A stretch of 52,822 nt of DNA from Actinomycetes bacterium (GTDB lineage Bacteria > Actinomycetota > Actinomycetes > Actinomycetales > Microbacteriaceae), in the NCBI GenBank assembly GCA_023450335.1, contig JAEXHA010000094.1:1-52822 (forward strand), given 5' to 3'. The position numbers and the translations under genes were made by a program. This document shows positions 23,484 to 31,941 of the stretch, piece after piece (within the stretch, counting starts at the first letter, position 1; every line of letters starts with the position of its first letter). The notes under the pieces are model-generated. The model was given only the letters and a program-made list of their open reading frames with translations, had not been told where the DNA came from and ran no database searches.

Positions 23484-23831
23484 ATGGGAACCATCGACGA
23501 CTACCTCGCCGGACTCGACCCGCTGGACGCCGCCGTCATCGGCCACGCCTACGATGTCGCCCGAGACGTGGTTCCCGACGCGGAGCAGGGCCTGGGGTAC
23601 GGCATGCCGGCGCTCACCTACCGCGGAAAGTCGCTGCTGTCGCTCATGCGCGCCAAGCGGCATATCGGCGTCTACCCGTTCAGTCCGGCCGCGATCAACG
23701 AGATCGCCGAGTTGCTCGACGGCGTCGACACGGCCAAGGGCACGATCCGGTTCTCACCCGAGGCGCCGCTGCCCGACGCCACGATCCGGGCACTGGTACA
23801 GGCACGGAAGACGCAGATCGAGGGGTCCTGA
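23484..23831 (+). CDS. DUF1801 family protein (YdhG-like)
   Basis: 115 aa DUF1801 protein. Typical features: MGTIDDYLAGLDPLDAAVI at the N-terminus, GLGYGMPALTYRGKSLLSLM (about 36-55; the GMPAY-like strand) and HIGVYPFSPAAI. Members include the B. subtilis frataxin-like protein once called YdhG/Fra, which delivers iron; most others are uncharacterised. An iron role here is only possible. The start is supported by the leaderless geometry (CAGGAT, 6 nt, ATG). It is convergent with lysE 10 nt downstream. Confidence 0.8.
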   Translation: MGTIDDYLAGLDPLDAAVIGHAYDVARDVVPDAEQGLGYGMPALTYRGKSLLSLMRAKRHIGVYPFSPAAINEIAELLDGVDTAKGTIRFSPEAPLPDATIRALVQARKTQIEGS

Positions 23832-23841
23832 TCGCCGGTTC

Positions 23842-24585
23842 TCATCGGGGGAGGATGAGCGAGACCGCGAGGGCGAGCATGACGACGGCGATCACACCGT
23901 CGAGCATCCGCCACGCGCGCGGCGTCGCCAGCCAGCGGCCGAGCACGCGTGCGCCGACGGCAAGACCGTAGAACCAGATGAGGGATGCCGCCACGGCGCC
24001 GGCCGCGAAGGCCCAGCGCGTGTCACCGTGCGTGCTGGCCACCGTGCCGAGCAGAAAGACGGTGTCGAGGTACACGTGCGGGTTCAGCCATGTCAGCGCC
24101 AGGCACGTGAGAATCACCGGTGCGAGCCGCGCGCGTGCCGAGGCCGGCCCGCCGCCTGCGGATGGATGCGCTCCTCCAGGCGTCACGCACGGACGCCCCG
24201 CGCCGGCCGAGGCGGCGCTTCCTGGCATCTCGGCGGCGCGACGCGCCGCGGTGGCGGCCACGAGGGGGACGTCCGCGGATACCGCGGGGAGAGCCGCTCC
24301 GGTGGGGCGCAGAGCGCGGCGCGCGGCCAGCACCGCGTAAACGAACAGGAACGCCGCACCCGCCCAGCGCACCACGACGATGAGCCAGGGCGCCGCGTGC
24401 AGCACGAGGCCGAGTCCCGACACGCCCAGGACGATGAGCACGGCGTCCGACGCCGCGCACACGGCCGCGACCGTCAGTGCGTACTCCCGCCGCACGCCCT
24501 GACGCAGCACGAACAGGTTCTGTGCGCCGATCGCGATGATCAGCGACAGGCCGAGGCCGAGGCCGGCGATCGCGGAAGTGAGCAT
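23842..24585 (-). CDS. lysE: LysE/ArgO family basic amino-acid exporter
   Basis: 247 aa polytopic membrane protein of the LysE/ArgO family. N-terminal LSLIIAIGAQNLFVLRQGVR is the family signature (the GAQN motif), with a later ALTWLNPHVYLDTVFLLG helix. The central cytoplasmic loop is unusually long and Ala/Gly/Pro-rich (about residues 105-155). It exports lysine and/or arginine by proton exchange. It is divergent from a LysR-type gene, the classic lysE-lysG pair of C. glutamicum in which LysG senses Lys, Arg or His and activates lysE. TAGCGT 6 nt before the ATG suggests leaderless transcription. Confidence 0.9.
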   Translation of the reverse strand: MLTSAIAGLGLGLSLIIAIGAQNLFVLRQGVRREYALTVAAVCAASDAVLIVLGVSGLGLVLHAAPWLIVVVRWAGAAFLFVYAVLAARRALRPTGAALPAVSADVPLVAATAARRAAEMPGSAASAGAGRPCVTPGGAHPSAGGGPASARARLAPVILTCLALTWLNPHVYLDTVFLLGTVASTHGDTRWAFAAGAVAASLIWFYGLAVGARVLGRWLATPRAWRMLDGVIAVVMLALAVSLILPR

Positions 24586-24591
24586 GCCCTG

Positions 24592-24641
24592 ACGCTATGA
24601 CGCCGCGATGATACAGTCCAGTTCAAGATTCTTGTGCACAA
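24592..24641. promoter_or_regulatory. lysE/lysG control region
   Basis: On the minus strand TAGCGT (24592-24597) is the lysE -10. CAAG-att-CTTG (24624-24634) and the 10-bp palindrome TTGTGCACAA (24632-24641) lie between the two genes and are candidates for the LysG site. AAGGAG (24643-24648) precedes the lysG start. Confidence 0.45.
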
Positions 24642-24656
24642 TAAGGAGCGCTTACG

Positions 24657-25541
24657 TTGCGACTGTCCGCCGATCTGGCCGAGACCCTCGTCGTCGTCCT
24701 CGATGAGGGCAGTCTGGACGCCGCCGCACGACGCCTGCACGTGACGCCGTCGGCGGTGAGTCAGCGCATCAAAGCGCTCGAAGAACAGGTGGGCCGGGTG
24801 CTGCTGGTGAGGTCGAAGCCGGTGCGGCCCACCGACGCCGCACACGCGATCGTCCGGTATGCGCGGCAGTTGTCGCTGCTCGAGCACGATGCGATCGTCG
24901 AGCTGGGCGGGGCGGACCAGACCCGGGTGTCCGTGCCGCTCGCGGTCAACGCCGACTCGCTGGCCACCTGGTTCCTGGCGCCGCTGGCGCGGCTGACCCA
25001 CCGGCATCCACTCGTCTTCGACCTGCACCGCGACGACCAGGACTTCACCGCGGGCCTGCTCGAGTCGGGCACGGTGATGGGGGCGGTCACTTCGCGGGCG
25101 GAGCCGGTGTCGGGGTGCGTCGTCAGCGCCCTCGGGGTGCTGCGGTACGAAGCCGTGGCGACGCCGGCGTATGTGGCGGCCTGGCTGGGCGGCGCCGACA
25201 TCGCCGAAGCGCTCACCGCGGCACCGCTGATCGACTTCGACCGCCGTGATGACCTGCAGCGACAGTGGCTCGCCGCGCGCGCGGTCGACCCGTCGGGGCC
25301 TCCGCGCCATTTCGTGCCGGCGTCGCACGACTTCGCGACCGCCGTCCGGCTGGGCCTGGGCTGGGCGCTGCTGCCGCGGATGCAGTCGCAGGCAGCGCTG
25401 GACGCCGGTGAGCTGGTGCTGCTGGGCGGCCCGCCGGTCGACGTGCCGCTCTACTGGCAGCAGTGGAACCTGCGGTCACCGCTGCTGGAGGCGGTTGCCG
25501 AGGAGATCGTCACAGAGGGGCGACGGGTGCTCGTGGTCTGA
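24657..25541 (+). CDS. lysG: LysR-type regulator of amino-acid export (LysG/ArgP family)
   Basis: 294 aa LysR-family activator. The winged helix-turn-helix covers about residues 3-60 (LVVVLDEGSLDAAARRLHVT, then AVSQRIKALEEQVGRVLLVR), and a periplasmic-binding-like sensor domain follows (about 90-290). Sequence type and divergent position beside lysE identify it as the LysG/ArgP subgroup, which senses basic amino acids. TTG is used as start, with AAGGAG 8 nt upstream; no better start exists. The stop is 4 nt from the end of the convergent quinone oxidoreductase gene. Confidence 0.88.
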   Translation: MRLSADLAETLVVVLDEGSLDAAARRLHVTPSAVSQRIKALEEQVGRVLLVRSKPVRPTDAAHAIVRYARQLSLLEHDAIVELGGADQTRVSVPLAVNADSLATWFLAPLARLTHRHPLVFDLHRDDQDFTAGLLESGTVMGAVTSRAEPVSGCVVSALGVLRYEAVATPAYVAAWLGGADIAEALTAAPLIDFDRRDDLQRQWLAARAVDPSGPPRHFVPASHDFATAVRLGLGWALLPRMQSQAALDAGELVLLGGPPVDVPLYWQQWNLRSPLLEAVAEEIVTEGRRVLVV

Positions 25542-25545
25542 CGGC

Positions 25546-26577
25546 TCAATCGTCGCTGATGCTGAGCACGATCTTGCCGCGCGTGTGACCGCGTTCGAGC
25601 TCTGTGTGCGCGGCACCGGCATCGGACAGATCGAAGACCTTGTCGACGTACACCTGGATGCTGCCCGAGTCGAGCAGTCGCGCGATCGTGGCCAGGACCG
25701 CGCCGTCGGGGACCACCTTGTGCTGCGTGGCACGCACGCCCGCGGCAGCCGCGGCCTCGGCATAGCCGGGAAAGGCGCCGGTGGGAACCATGATGTACAG
25801 CCCACCGGAGCGCAGGACGCCCAGCGACCGGGTGCCGGTCTCGTCGTGCACGTTGCCGATGAGATCGATCACCACGTCGACGTCGTGCACGGCGTCCTCG
25901 AAGCGCGTCGTGGTGTGGTCGACGACCTCGTGCGCCCCCAGCTTTCGCAGCCATGACAGGTTGCGCGTCGAGCCGGTGGCCGTCACGTGGGCACCGAAGT
26001 AGGCGGCCAGCTGCACGGCGAAATGCCCCACGCCGCCAGCGCCGGCGTGGATGAGCACCCGCTGACCCTCGTGGGCACGGGCTGTCTCGACGACGAGCCC
26101 CCACGCGGTGAGGGCGGCCAGCGGCACGCCGGCGGCCTCGACGTGCGACAGTGAGGCGGGCTTGCGCGCCACCGACAGGGTGGGCACGACGGTGTACTCG
26201 GCGTAGGTTCCGCCCGAGCGGGGGAAGGGGACCATGCCGAACACTTCGGTGCCCGGTTGCAGCGGGTGCGACTCATCGGGGGCTGTGACGACGACCCCGC
26301 TGAAATCCAAGCCCAGGGTGCTGGGGAACGCGCTGATCGCGCCGAACGTCCCGCGACCGGCCCGGGTCTTGGCGTCGATGGGATTGACCCCTGCCGCGAC
26401 GGAGCGCACGAGCAGCTCGCTGATCACGGGGCTCGGGACGGGGACGGATGCCACGCGCAGAACGTCGGCGGAGCCGGCGGCGTCGATGACGACCGCGCGC
26501 ATGGAGTCCGGCAGATCGGGCACGGGCGTCCGTTCGGTGCCGGCAGCGGCAGCACCGCGGGGTGGCCGGAATCTCAT
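25546..26577 (-). CDS. Zinc-type NADP-dependent oxidoreductase (quinone oxidoreductase-like MDR)
   Basis: 343 aa medium-chain dehydrogenase/reductase of the quinone-oxidoreductase branch. GroES-like N-terminal domain (VAAGVNPIDAKTRAGRGTFG, then LGLDFSGVVV) and a Rossmann domain with IHAGAGGVGHFAVQLAAYFG (about residues 165-184). The structural zinc cysteines of alcohol dehydrogenases are absent, as usual for this branch. It probably reduces quinones or enones with NADPH; the substrate is unknown. The ATG at 26577 is backed by GGAAGGATC; the homologous part begins near residue 26 (MRAVVID), so a shorter start at 26502 is possible. The 150 nt upstream holds no gene. Confidence 0.85.
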   Translation of the reverse strand: MRFRPPRGAAAAGTERTPVPDLPDSMRAVVIDAAGSADVLRVASVPVPSPVISELLVRSVAAGVNPIDAKTRAGRGTFGAISAFPSTLGLDFSGVVVTAPDESHPLQPGTEVFGMVPFPRSGGTYAEYTVVPTLSVARKPASLSHVEAAGVPLAALTAWGLVVETARAHEGQRVLIHAGAGGVGHFAVQLAAYFGAHVTATGSTRNLSWLRKLGAHEVVDHTTTRFEDAVHDVDVVIDLIGNVHDETGTRSLGVLRSGGLYIMVPTGAFPGYAEAAAAAGVRATQHKVVPDGAVLATIARLLDSGSIQVYVDKVFDLSDAGAAHTELERGHTRGKIVLSISDD

Positions 26578-26727
26578 CGGTAGATCCTTCCGTGGGCGTC
26601 GCGCGTCGAGGGCGCTGTCGACGTGTGAGTCCCAGTGAACCGGAGAATTGTCTCGGTCGTGTTACGGCGGTGATACTGCCGCGCGACGCGTGCCGGCACC
26701 GTGCGCGGGGGCGGACTCACTCGCCGC

Positions 26728-27906
26728 TCACCGGGCGACCAGTGCCGACAGCGAATGCGGGGACAGCACGTGCTCGATGGCCAGCACGCTCGCGCCCAGC
26801 ACGCCGGCGTTGTGAGCCGCGGTGGACGGGACGATCGCGAGGTGCTCGGTGGCCAGCGGGATCGACCGGGTGTAGACCACTTCGCGGATGCCGGCGATGA
26901 GGTGCTCGCCGACCCGCGCCATCGAACCGCCCAGGGCGATGACCGAGGGATTCACGATGCTCACACACGCGGTGAGGACCTCGCCGATGTCGCGACCCGC
27001 TTGGCGGACCGCCTGGACCGCCTCCATGTTGCCGCGCTTGACGAGGTCGACGACATCGTCGCCGTTGGCGGCGGAAATGCCCTGGGCACGCAACGCGCGG
27101 GCGATGGCCGGACCCGACGCCAAGGTCTCGAGGCAGCCGGTGTTGCCGCAATGGCAGGGCACCCCCGCGCCGCGCGCGACGCGGACATGACCGATGTCTC
27201 CGCCGATGCCCTGGGCGCCGCGCTGGAGCGCGCCGCCCGAGATGATCCCCGCCCCGATGCCGGTGGCCACCTTGACGAACATCAGGTGCTCCACGCCCGC
27301 CCACGCCGTTGCGCGCTCGCCGAGCGCCATGATGTTCACGTCGTTGTCGACCAGCACGGGCACGTTGAGGTGCTGCTGCACCCAGCCCGGTACGTCGAAG
27401 CGGTCCCACCCCGGCATGATCGGTGGGTTCACCGGCCGGCCCGTCGAGTGCTCGACAGGCCCCGGAACGCCCATGCCGATCGCGGCGAGCTCGGCCGTCG
27501 ACCGGTCGATCCGGGTCAGCAGGGCCCGTGAGTTCTCGACGACCCAGGTCAGCACCGGCACCGGCCCCAGGCCGATGTCGAGCGATTCGCTGTGCTCGGC
27601 CAGGACGGTGCCGGCAAGATCGGTGACGGCCAGCGTGGCGTGTGATGCCCCGAGATCGGCGGCCAGCACGAGCCGCGCATTCGGGTTGAGGGCGAAGCGA
27701 GACGGCGGGCGACCCCCGGTCGACACGGTTTCGGCGATCGGGGTGATCAGCCCCATCCGCAGCAGTTCGTCCACGCGCGCGGCGATGGTCGAGCGCGCCA
27801 GGCCGGTGGCCTTCGCCAACTCGGCACGGGTGCGCGGCACGCCGTCACGGAGAAGCTGGAACAGCTGGCTCACTCCGGAGACCCCGGCGGTCGATTGCGC
27901 GCTCAT
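26728..27906 (-). CDS. ROK family transcriptional regulator
   Basis: 392 aa NagC/XylR-type protein. MarR-like winged helix-turn-helix at the N-terminus (SQLFQLLRDGVPRTRAELAK, ATGLARSTIAARVDELLRMG, about 13-60). ROK sugar-kinase-like domain follows: DLGASHATLAVTDLAG (phosphate loop), GMGVPGPVEH and a cysteine cluster PCHCGNTGCLE that binds the structural zinc. The kinase catalytic aspartate position (DNDVNIMALGE) is kept. It is probably a sugar-responsive repressor of the adjacent ABC importer; it is encoded directly downstream of the permease gene on the same strand. The ATG at 27906 follows GAGAGGTGG; an in-frame GTG at 27915 is the alternative. Confidence 0.88.
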   Translation of the reverse strand: MSAQSTAGVSGVSQLFQLLRDGVPRTRAELAKATGLARSTIAARVDELLRMGLITPIAETVSTGGRPPSRFALNPNARLVLAADLGASHATLAVTDLAGTVLAEHSESLDIGLGPVPVLTWVVENSRALLTRIDRSTAELAAIGMGVPGPVEHSTGRPVNPPIMPGWDRFDVPGWVQQHLNVPVLVDNDVNIMALGERATAWAGVEHLMFVKVATGIGAGIISGGALQRGAQGIGGDIGHVRVARGAGVPCHCGNTGCLETLASGPAIARALRAQGISAANGDDVVDLVKRGNMEAVQAVRQAGRDIGEVLTACVSIVNPSVIALGGSMARVGEHLIAGIREVVYTRSIPLATEHLAIVPSTAAHNAGVLGASVLAIEHVLSPHSLSALVAR

Positions 27907-27976
27907 GCTCGCCACCTCTCACAATCATCCGCGTCACACGGCACGGCACCCGCGTCTGGACCGAGGTGGCCGGGCG

Positions 27977-29065
27977 TCACGCAGAGCGGCCGGCGGGCTT
28001 CGCGAAGCGCTGCTGCAGCAGCACGGCGACGACGATGATGATGCCCTTCACGACGGCCTGCGCCGAGGAGTTCAGGTTGTTCTGAACGAAGACGTTGCTC
28101 AACGTCGCGAAGATCAGAACGCCGAACACGGTGCCGGTGATCGTCCCGCGGCCGCCGATCAGAAGCGTACCACCGACGACGACAGCGGCGATCGCGTCGA
28201 GCTCGAGCAGCGTGCCGTGTGTGGAGGTGCCGGCCGTCGTGCGGCCGAGGTACATCACGGCGGCGATGCCGGCGCACAGACCGGCGATCGCGTAGAGCCA
28301 CATGGTGTGACGCTTCACGTTGATGCCGGCCAGGCGTGCGGCCTCGCGGTTGCCGCCGATGGCCACCGTACGGCGGCCGAACGTCGTGCGGTTGAGCACG
28401 ACCCAGCCGAGCACGGCGACGATCGCGAAGATCCAGATGAGGATGTCGACACCGAGGAAGTCGAGGTTCATGAACTCGACGAAGTCACGGTCGCGCACCT
28501 GCAGCGTGCGCCGATCAGCGAGGATCTCGGCCAGACCCCGCGCGGCCACGAGCATCGCGAGCGTCGCCATGAACGCCACGACCTTGCCGTAGGCGATGAC
28601 GATGCCGTTGATCAGGCCGGCGCCCGTGCCCACCAGCAGCGCGATCACGACCATGACGATCCAATGGAGTTGATCGGCCAGATCCTGCACCACGGCGAGA
28701 GTCGCCACTACCGAAGCCAGGCCGAGCACCGACCCGACCGACAGGTCGATGCCGCTGGAGATGATGACCAGCGTCATGCCGATGCTGACGACGCCGATGA
28801 TGGAGGCCGCCCGCAGGATCGTCAGGACGTTGCTCACACTCGTGAAGGTGTCGGGCGCGGTGACCGCGCCGACGACGACCAGCACCAGAAGCGCGGCGAC
28901 CAGGCCGAGGTTGCGGCCCACGCCTCCCGACATGATGCGCTGCCGGCGTGACATGCCCGGTCCGCTCGGTGTGCCGGACGGCTCGGGAGCGACCGATGCG
29001 GAGGGAACGGCGTTGGCCCGGAGGTTCTGAGGGGGAGCCCCGCTGGGGCTGGTCTGCTCGCTCAC
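27977..29065 (-). CDS. Sugar ABC transporter permease (RbsC/XylH type)
   Basis: 362 aa permease of the BPD_transp_2 (ribose/galactose/xylose) family with about ten membrane segments. Family features: SSGIDLSVGSVLGLASVVAT and VRDRDFVEFMNLDFLGVDIL. The C-terminal coupling region contains AGLCAGIAAVMYLGRTTAG, then VVGGTLLIGGRGTITGTVFG. The first 55 residues are a Ser/Pro/Ala-rich, probably disordered cytosolic tail. The GTG start overlaps the ATPase stop (GTGA), so translation is coupled. It works with the double ATPase and the divergent lipoprotein to import a monosaccharide. Confidence 0.92.
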   Translation of the reverse strand: MSEQTSPSGAPPQNLRANAVPSASVAPEPSGTPSGPGMSRRQRIMSGGVGRNLGLVAALLVLVVVGAVTAPDTFTSVSNVLTILRAASIIGVVSIGMTLVIISSGIDLSVGSVLGLASVVATLAVVQDLADQLHWIVMVVIALLVGTGAGLINGIVIAYGKVVAFMATLAMLVAARGLAEILADRRTLQVRDRDFVEFMNLDFLGVDILIWIFAIVAVLGWVVLNRTTFGRRTVAIGGNREAARLAGINVKRHTMWLYAIAGLCAGIAAVMYLGRTTAGTSTHGTLLELDAIAAVVVGGTLLIGGRGTITGTVFGVLIFATLSNVFVQNNLNSSAQAVVKGIIIVVAVLLQQRFAKPAGRSA

Positions 29066-30582
29066 GCGGCGGTTCCTTTCATGATGAGGTCGAGCACACC
29101 GTGCTCGGTGATCTGGGAAGCGGGAAGAGTCTGGAGGACGCGGCCTTCGGCGACCACGAGCACGGTGTCGGCCAGGCCGAGCACTTCCTCGATCTCACTC
29201 GAGACGACCACGACGGCGTTGCCTTCGGCGGCGAGGCGCCGGATGAGTGCATAGATCTCGGCCCGGGCGCCGACGTCCACACCGCGCGTGGGCTCGTCGA
29301 GCAGCAGCACGCGGGTGCCGTGGACGAGCCAGCGCGCGAGAAGGATCTTCTGCTGGTTGCCGCCCGAGAGGGTCACGGCGGGACGGTCGGGGTCTGCAGG
29401 GCGAAGCTCGAGCGCCTCGATCTGTTCGCGCGCCGCCCGGCGTTCGGCGCGCTCGTCGAGGAATCCCGCCCTCGCGAAGCGGGCGACCGACGACAAGGTC
29501 ACGTTCACGAAGATCGGCTCGTCGAGCACAAGTCCCTGGCTCTTGCGCTCTTCGGGCGACAGGCCCACACCCGATCGGACGGCGTGGACGATCGAGCCGC
29601 GGCGCAACGTCTTTCCCGCGACCTTCACACTGCCGGTGGCGGCGCGCCGCGCGCCGTAGACCGTCTCGAGGATCTCCGACCGGCCGGACCCGACGAGACC
29701 GGCCAGCCCGATGACCTCGCCGGCACGCACCGAGAACGAGACATCGGAGAAGATGCCGGTCACACCCAGGCCGTCGACCTCGAGTACCGTCGGCGCGTCG
29801 ACGGGCACCGGGACGGCGGGCGGGAACACGTTCTCCACGTCGCGGCCGGTCATGAGGCGGATCAGGTCGGCGGTCGGGGTGTCGGCCACGGGAAGTCCCG
29901 TCGCCGTCGTGCGGCCGTCCTTGAGGACGGTGATGCGATCGCCGATCTGGCGGATCTCCTCCAGGCGGTGGGTGATGTAGACCACGCCGATCCCGGCGGC
30001 CGTCAGCTCCTTCACGACGTGGAAGAGATTGCTGACCTCTTCGGAGTCGAGCACCGCAGAGGGCTCATCCATGATGATGAGCCGGATGTCGTGCGACAGC
30101 GCGCGCGCCATGCTCACGATCTGCTTGTTGGCCGTGCTCAGATGCCCGACCTCGAGGTTCGGTGACAGGTTGCCGTGGCCGAGTCGGCGCAGCAGCTCTC
30201 GGGTCTTCTTGGCCGCCTCGGACCGGCTGGTGAAGCCGCCGCGGGAGAGTTCGTGCCCGAGGAAGATGTTCTCGGCGATCGTCAGGCCGTCGACCACGTC
30301 CAGTTCCTGGTACATGGTGGCGATGCCCAGTGCGATCGCCGACTCGGGATCGGAGATCTCCACGCTCTCGCCCCGCCAGGTGATATCGCCCTCATCGGGT
30401 CGATGAACACCCGCGAGCGTCTTGATCAGGGTCGACTTGCCGGCGCCGTTCTGGCCGAGGATGCAGTGGACCTCTCCCGGCAGCACGGTGAGGTCGACAC
30501 CCTTCAGCGCCTGCACGCCGCCGAAGGCCTTCGTCACGCCCCGGACGTGGAGTAATGCCGATTCATGGTCATCTTTGATCAC
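29062..30582 (-). CDS. Sugar ABC transporter, double ATP-binding protein (RbsA/MglA type)
   Basis: 506 aa with two ABC domains in tandem. Domain 1 has Walker A GQNGAGKST (about 43-51), signature LSTANKQIVSMARALS and Walker B LIIMDEPSAVLD. Domain 2 has the degenerate Walker A LAGLVGSGRSE and intact LSGGNQQKILLARWL and VLLLDEPTRGVDV. This asymmetry is normal for RbsA/MglA/XylG proteins. The GTG at 30582 is chosen because the family starts there and TATGTT lies exactly 6 nt upstream (leaderless). An open frame reaching 30789 has no homology. Promoter and gene are divergent from the binding protein. Confidence 0.92.
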   Translation of the reverse strand: MIKDDHESALLHVRGVTKAFGGVQALKGVDLTVLPGEVHCILGQNGAGKSTLIKTLAGVHRPDEGDITWRGESVEISDPESAIALGIATMYQELDVVDGLTIAENIFLGHELSRGGFTSRSEAAKKTRELLRRLGHGNLSPNLEVGHLSTANKQIVSMARALSHDIRLIIMDEPSAVLDSEEVSNLFHVVKELTAAGIGVVYITHRLEEIRQIGDRITVLKDGRTTATGLPVADTPTADLIRLMTGRDVENVFPPAVPVPVDAPTVLEVDGLGVTGIFSDVSFSVRAGEVIGLAGLVGSGRSEILETVYGARRAATGSVKVAGKTLRRGSIVHAVRSGVGLSPEERKSQGLVLDEPIFVNVTLSSVARFARAGFLDERAERRAAREQIEALELRPADPDRPAVTLSGGNQQKILLARWLVHGTRVLLLDEPTRGVDVGARAEIYALIRRLAAEGNAVVVVSSEIEEVLGLADTVLVVAEGRVLQTLPASQITEHGVLDLIMKGTAA

Positions 30583-30588
30583 TCGGGG

Positions 30589-30594
30589 AACATA
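30589..30594 (-). promoter_or_regulatory. -10 element (TATGTT, minus strand) of the sugar ATPase-permease genes
   Basis: On the minus strand TATGTT is followed by 6 nt and the GTG at 30582. A GGCGCGAC-N6-GTCGCGCC inverted repeat (30611-30632) lies just upstream and may be an operator. Confidence 0.45.
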
Positions 30595-30722
30595 ACACGG
30601 ACGAACCCGGGGCGCGACTCTGTCGTCGCGCCGGGCGCCTGGACTCGGCGGTCGCCCCACGTGAGCCGGAACGGCGGGGAAGTTACCGCGCACATGGACT
30701 TCTGCCGACCACGAACCAAAAG

Positions 30723-30753
30723 TTGACGAACGCGCCGTCACTTCTGCTACGTT
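30723..30753 (+). promoter_or_regulatory. Probable promoter of the sugar-binding lipoprotein operon
   Basis: TTGACG (30723-30728) and TACGTT (30748-30753) are separated by 19 nt. Two ACGAAC copies (30711-30716, 30726-30731) overlap or flank the -35, and a third lies at 30601-30606; they could be regulator half-sites. Confidence 0.4.
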
Positions 30754-30835
30754 GATCGGGTCAGCGACGACCCTCCTCGGTGCGTGCATCTCCGAGACGC
30801 GCTGGCCCCAGCTGCATCACATTCAAGGAGGAAAA

Positions 30836-31876
30836 ATGCGCTCACGAACCACAGCGCGTACGCGACTGGTTCTCACCGGGACAGCCGTCGTGGCTGCGAT
30901 CGGTCTGTTGGCCGGCTGCACCGGATCAGGTGCCGAGGAAGACCCCACCCTCGATCAGGGGACCTCCGCCGAGGAGAACGCCGCGACCGGTGACACGGTG
31001 GTCATCGGATTCTCCGGTCCGGCGGCCGACCACGGCTGGCTCGGTGCCATCAACTCCGGCGCACAGGCCGCCGCCGACAGCTTCGACGACGTCGAGCTGA
31101 AGGTCGCCGAGGGGACGAACGACCCGATCGCGCAGATCGCGGCGGTCGAGACCTTCGTCAACGAAGGCGTCGACGCGATCGTCCTGCTGCCCAGCGACGG
31201 CGCCGCGCTCACCGAAGCGGCGATCGCCGCCATGGAGGCCGGCGTCCCGGTCATCAACGTCGACCGCGAGTTCTCGAGCCCCTTCGCGGCGCGCGCGACC
31301 GTCTTGGGTGACAACTACGGAATGGGCGTCAGTGCCGGCACCTACATCTGCGAGCAGCTCGGAGGCGAAGGCTTCGTCGCCGAGATCGCCGGCATCGACT
31401 CGCTGCCGCTCACGCAGGACCGGTCGCAGGGCTTCAAGGACGCGCTGGCGGACTGCGGGCTTCAGGTCGACGCCCGCGTGGCAGCGGACTTCACCGTCGC
31501 CGGCGGCGAGGCCGTCACGGCGCAGCTGCTGGCCGCCAACCCGAAGATCGACGCGATCTGGAACCACGACGACGACCAGGGCATCGGTGTCCTCGCCGCG
31601 ATCAACTCCGCCGGCCGCAGCGAGTTCTTCATGATGGGCGGCGCGGGCAGCCGCAGCGCCATGGAGGCCATCGAGGCGGACGACAGCGTGCTGAAGGCGA
31701 CGGTCATCTACCCGTCGACGCAGGCCGCGGACGGCGTGGCGCTGGCGCGTCTGATCGCACAGGGCAAGACGATGAGCGACCTGATCACGCCCGGCATCCC
31801 GAACCGGATCGTGCTCGACGCGCCCGTTGTCACCAAGGAGAACGTCGACCAGTTCATCGACCTGTCCTTCGAGTAA
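30836..31876 (+). CDS. Sugar-binding lipoprotein of a ribose-type ABC importer
   Basis: 346 aa periplasmic-binding-protein family 4 (RbsB-like) lipoprotein. Signal peptide with basic N-terminus and lipobox LLAGC (cysteine at about residue 27). The mature protein has the type I fold: VVIGFSGPAADHGWLGAINS, VDAIVLLPSDGAALTEAAIA, GVPVINVDREF, AIWNHDDDQGIGVLAAINSA. The Asp and Asn residues in those loops normally contact the sugar. AAGGAGG 5 nt before the ATG is near-consensus. It should feed the permease/ATPase encoded divergently. A hairpin after the gene probably lowers read-through into the dehydrogenase gene, so the binding protein is made in excess. Confidence 0.92.
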   Translation: MRSRTTARTRLVLTGTAVVAAIGLLAGCTGSGAEEDPTLDQGTSAEENAATGDTVVIGFSGPAADHGWLGAINSGAQAAADSFDDVELKVAEGTNDPIAQIAAVETFVNEGVDAIVLLPSDGAALTEAAIAAMEAGVPVINVDREFSSPFAARATVLGDNYGMGVSAGTYICEQLGGEGFVAEIAGIDSLPLTQDRSQGFKDALADCGLQVDARVAADFTVAGGEAVTAQLLAANPKIDAIWNHDDDQGIGVLAAINSAGRSEFFMMGGAGSRSAMEAIEADDSVLKATVIYPSTQAADGVALARLIAQGKTMSDLITPGIPNRIVLDAPVVTKENVDQFIDLSFE

Positions 31877-31884
31877 TCATCCAC

Positions 31885-31914
31885 GGGGCACCCGTCGCGT
31901 TCGGCGGGTGCCCC
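31885..31914 (+). terminator. Hairpin after the sugar-binding lipoprotein gene
   Basis: GGGGCACCCG (31885-31894) and CGGGTGCCCC (31905-31914), perfect 10-bp stem, 10-nt loop. It lies inside the operon and is probably a partial terminator or mRNA stabiliser. Confidence 0.6.
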
Positions 31915-31941
31915 ACCCCAACCTCCAGAGGGGATATCGCG

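Noticed and set aside
29062..30582. Degenerate second Walker A in the sugar ATPase
   Set aside because: Standard for RbsA/MglA-type double ATPases, not a mutation.
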